Shown piece by piece: positions 5,704-7,117 of a DNA stretch of 7,117 nucleotides. Where the stretch lies: the NCBI GenBank assembly GCA_017880825.1, contig JADGRN010000073.1:1-7117 (forward strand). The letters are read 5' to 3'. A program made the translations under genes and the position numbers. The stretch's first letter is position 1, and the number at the start of each line of letters is the position of its first letter. This DNA comes from Methylophilaceae bacterium. Its GTDB lineage: Bacteria; Pseudomonadota; Gammaproteobacteria; Burkholderiales; Methylophilaceae. Below the pieces are notes generated by a model. The model was not told where the DNA came from and ran no database searches. It was given only the letters and a program-made list of their open reading frames with translations.

Positions 5704-5706
5704 TTA

Positions 5707-5728
5707 CCGCTTAAGTTGACAATACCGT
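5707..5728 (+). repeat. IS-end-like repeat, copy 3
   Basis: It is identical to 209-230 except A5722 for G, and shares 15 of 16 core bases with the inverted copy at 3689-3704. It abuts the truncated coding tail on its left. It also contains TTGACA (5716-5721) pointing towards the oxidoreductase gene, without a good -10 at the right distance. Confidence 0.6.
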
Positions 5729-5884
5729 CCGTATTGCCAAACCAAAGTGACGATTGGCGATCCGATTTCTAAAAAGCCAACCAAATAGATTGGACGCTAC
5801 CCAAAAACTCTCGCGCATGTTTCTGCATGAGTCCGGGACGTACGGCCCGCCTGCCGGATGGTAAACTTCGCTAACCCTTTCATC

Positions 5885-5888
5885 AGGA
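5885..5888 (+). promoter_or_regulatory. ribosome-binding site fixing the oxidoreductase start
   Basis: AGGA lies 8 nt before ATG 5897. The upstream in-frame ATG at 5858 has no such site and would add 13 residues (MVNFANPFIRNQT) that the family lacks, so 5897 is preferred. Confidence 0.7.
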
Positions 5889-5896
5889 ACCAAACC

Positions 5897-6979
5897 ATGG
5901 CCCATCTGTTTGAACCACTCAAGCTGCGTGACATCGTCCTGCCCAACCGTATCGGCATCCCGCCCATGTGCCAATACGCGGCGCGCGACGGTATGGCGGC
6001 GGACTGGCATTTCGTGCATTACGGCAGCCGCGCTGTTGGTGGCGCTGCACTGATGATCATTGAGGCAACGGCGGTGGCGCCCGAGGGGCGGATCAGCCTA
6101 GGCGATCTCGGCATCTGGGACGACAAGCAGATCGAGCCGCTGGCGCGCATCGCGCGCTTCTCTAAAGGGCAGGGTTGCGTGGCCGCCATACAGTTGGCTC
6201 ATGCTGGACGTAAGGCCAGCGTCGGACTGGGTTGGCAGGCGCAGGGCACGCTGAGCGAGAAGGACGGTGGCTGGGCGGTCGTCGGGCCATCGCCCGTGCC
6301 CTTCGGCGAAAGCTATGCTGTGCCGCATGAACTCGACAAGGCCGATATCCGCCATGTGATCGCCCAGTTTGCGGCCGGCGCTCGCCGTGCGCGCGAAGCC
6401 GGTTTCCAGACAGTAGAGATACATGCGGCGCACGGCTACCTGCTGCACCAGTTCCTGTCGCCGCTTTCCAACCGCCGTACGGATGACTTCGGCGGTAGCT
6501 TCGAGAATCGTACCCGCCTGGTGCAGGAAGTAGTCTCTGCGGTCCGCGCAGAATGGCCGGAGCGACTCCCCCTGCTGATCCGCCTGTCGGCCACCGACTG
6601 GGTCGACGGCGGCTGGAACGCGGACGAAACGGTCGAGCTGTGCCGCGCACTGAATAGGCTCGGTGTCGACTTGGTGGACGTCTCATCCGCTGGTCTAGTG
6701 CCGACGGCAAAAATCCCCGCTGGCCCCGGATTTCAGACCGAGTTCGCCGCACGGGTGCGCCACGAAGCCGGCATCGCCGCAGCCGCTGTCGGCCTGATCA
6801 CCTCGCCGGCGCAAGCCGATCACATCGTCCGCACCGGACAAGCCGATATGGTGCTTCTCGGCCGTGAAATCCTGCGTAACCCCTACTGGCCTCTAGGTGC
6901 TGCCCAGGCACTGGGGCAGGCGGTGTCTTGGCCACTACAATATCTACGCGCTGCACCGTCGGGTTCGACAGGGCGCTAA
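5897..6979 (+). CDS. Old Yellow Enzyme family NADH:flavin oxidoreductase (YqjM-type)
   Basis: This predicted cytosolic FMN-dependent ene-reductase reduces activated C=C bonds with NAD(P)H; the natural substrate is unknown. The 360-residue product is a full-length TIM barrel. It has the YqjM-class (thermophilic-like) features: Cys25 and Tyr27 in PPMCQY near the flavin, QLAHAGRKA (99-107), the substrate-binding pair His176/His179 in EIHAAHGYLLHQFLSPLSNRR, DDFGGSFENR (196-205), the FMN Arg at LLIRLS (229), and phosphate-binding segments near AAVGLI and LLGREILRNP. Third codon positions are markedly G/C-rich compared with mnmH and pssA, which also creates a long antisense shadow ORF. The gene stands alone, and no terminator is evident after it. 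Confidence 0.93.
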   Translation: MAHLFEPLKLRDIVLPNRIGIPPMCQYAARDGMAADWHFVHYGSRAVGGAALMIIEATAVAPEGRISLGDLGIWDDKQIEPLARIARFSKGQGCVAAIQLAHAGRKASVGLGWQAQGTLSEKDGGWAVVGPSPVPFGESYAVPHELDKADIRHVIAQFAAGARRAREAGFQTVEIHAAHGYLLHQFLSPLSNRRTDDFGGSFENRTRLVQEVVSAVRAEWPERLPLLIRLSATDWVDGGWNADETVELCRALNRLGVDLVDVSSAGLVPTAKIPAGPGFQTEFAARVRHEAGIAAAAVGLITSPAQADHIVRTGQADMVLLGREILRNPYWPLGAAQALGQAVSWPLQYLRAAPSGSTGR

Positions 6980-7117
6980 GCGCACCTGCCATTTCCCGCT
7001 CGGCATACGCAAAACTTAAGGAATCAGTCAGGCTGGCCAGCGAAGGATTCAGAAGACCCTGGAAGATGAAACAAGGGAATAAGAGTCCTTGCTATACGAC
7101 GCGCAGGACGGAATTGC
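6980..7117. other. right-end sequence, no supported gene
   Basis: No hairpin terminator follows the oxidoreductase. An ATG at 7066 opens a frame (MKQGNKSPCYTTRRTEL) that runs off the window, and a different frame near the end gives LLYDAQDGI, preceded by a stop. Neither has enough length or a proper ribosome-binding site to call a gene. Confidence 0.3.

Larger units (their letters stand above)
5266..5896. other. 631-bp intergenic region between the BON gene and the oxidoreductase
   Basis: The two flanking genes are divergent, so promoters for both should be here, but I cannot place convincing -35/-10 pairs. A 10-bp palindrome AATCATGATT (5260-5269) covers the BON start codon. The 9-mer GCTTGAAGA occurs twice on the minus strand near 5401-5408 and 5475-5482. 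From 5578 to 5703 there is a minus-strand coding tail, then the third end-like repeat (5707-5728). From 5729 to 5884 I see no gene. Confidence 0.5.

Noticed and set aside
5440..5772. 110-codon plus-strand ORF
   Set aside because: It crosses the end-like repeat at 5707-5728 and is antisense to a better coding-like tail.
6162..6752. 196-codon minus-strand ORF
   Set aside because: It lies wholly antisense to the oxidoreductase, is Arg/Pro/Ser-rich and low in complexity, and is typical of the shadow frame of a G+C-rich gene.
7066..7117. start of a gene at the right edge, perhaps with an LLYDAQDGI motif like the RhuM N-terminus
   Set aside because: The two suggestive peptides are in different frames, one follows a stop, and only about 17 codons are visible.

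Overview
The window looks like an accessory, rearranged stretch of a proteobacterial chromosome. A betaproteobacterium is my best guess, from the style of MnmH, SelD and the small membrane protein, but this is family resemblance and not a search result. Five complete genes are recognised with good confidence: mnmH (selU), selD, pssA, a two-BON-domain lipoprotein and an Old Yellow Enzyme-type oxidoreductase. Two small complete genes, a HicA-like protein and a small membrane protein, are supported more loosely. Several broken gene pieces and repeat families lie between them.

Layout. Positions 2-196 hold a 5'-truncated, prematurely stopped aldo/keto reductase remnant. Positions 271-829 hold an overlapping pair: a HicA-like small protein without the usual catalytic His, then a small membrane protein. 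Positions 1038-3138 hold a tight mnmH-selD pair with a 1-nt gap. SelD makes selenophosphate and MnmH uses it to put selenium on the wobble uridine of certain tRNAs, so the pair is a self-consistent selenium-utilisation unit. Positions 3139-4014 carry no convincing gene but are dense in repeats and palindromes. Positions 4015-5265 (minus strand) hold the BON lipoprotein followed by pssA. Positions 5266-5896 are intergenic with a broken minus-strand coding tail. Positions 5897-6979 hold the oxidoreductase, which is visibly richer in G+C than its neighbours.

Two repeat families organise the region. A 61-bp direct repeat (805-865 and 3341-3401, 4 mismatches) brackets mnmH-selD and even encodes the last seven residues of the small membrane protein. 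A 16-22 bp end-like sequence, TTAAGTTGACAGTACC, occurs at 213-228, inverted at 3689-3704, and (one change) again at 5711-5726. It resembles the terminal inverted repeat of an insertion sequence and abuts broken coding sequence at one copy, lying close to it at another. No transposase or integrase gene is present. The most interesting reading is that the selenium cassette and the pssA/BON block sit in segments that were, or still could be, mobilised through these repeats. The sequence shows the repeats directly; mobility is inference.
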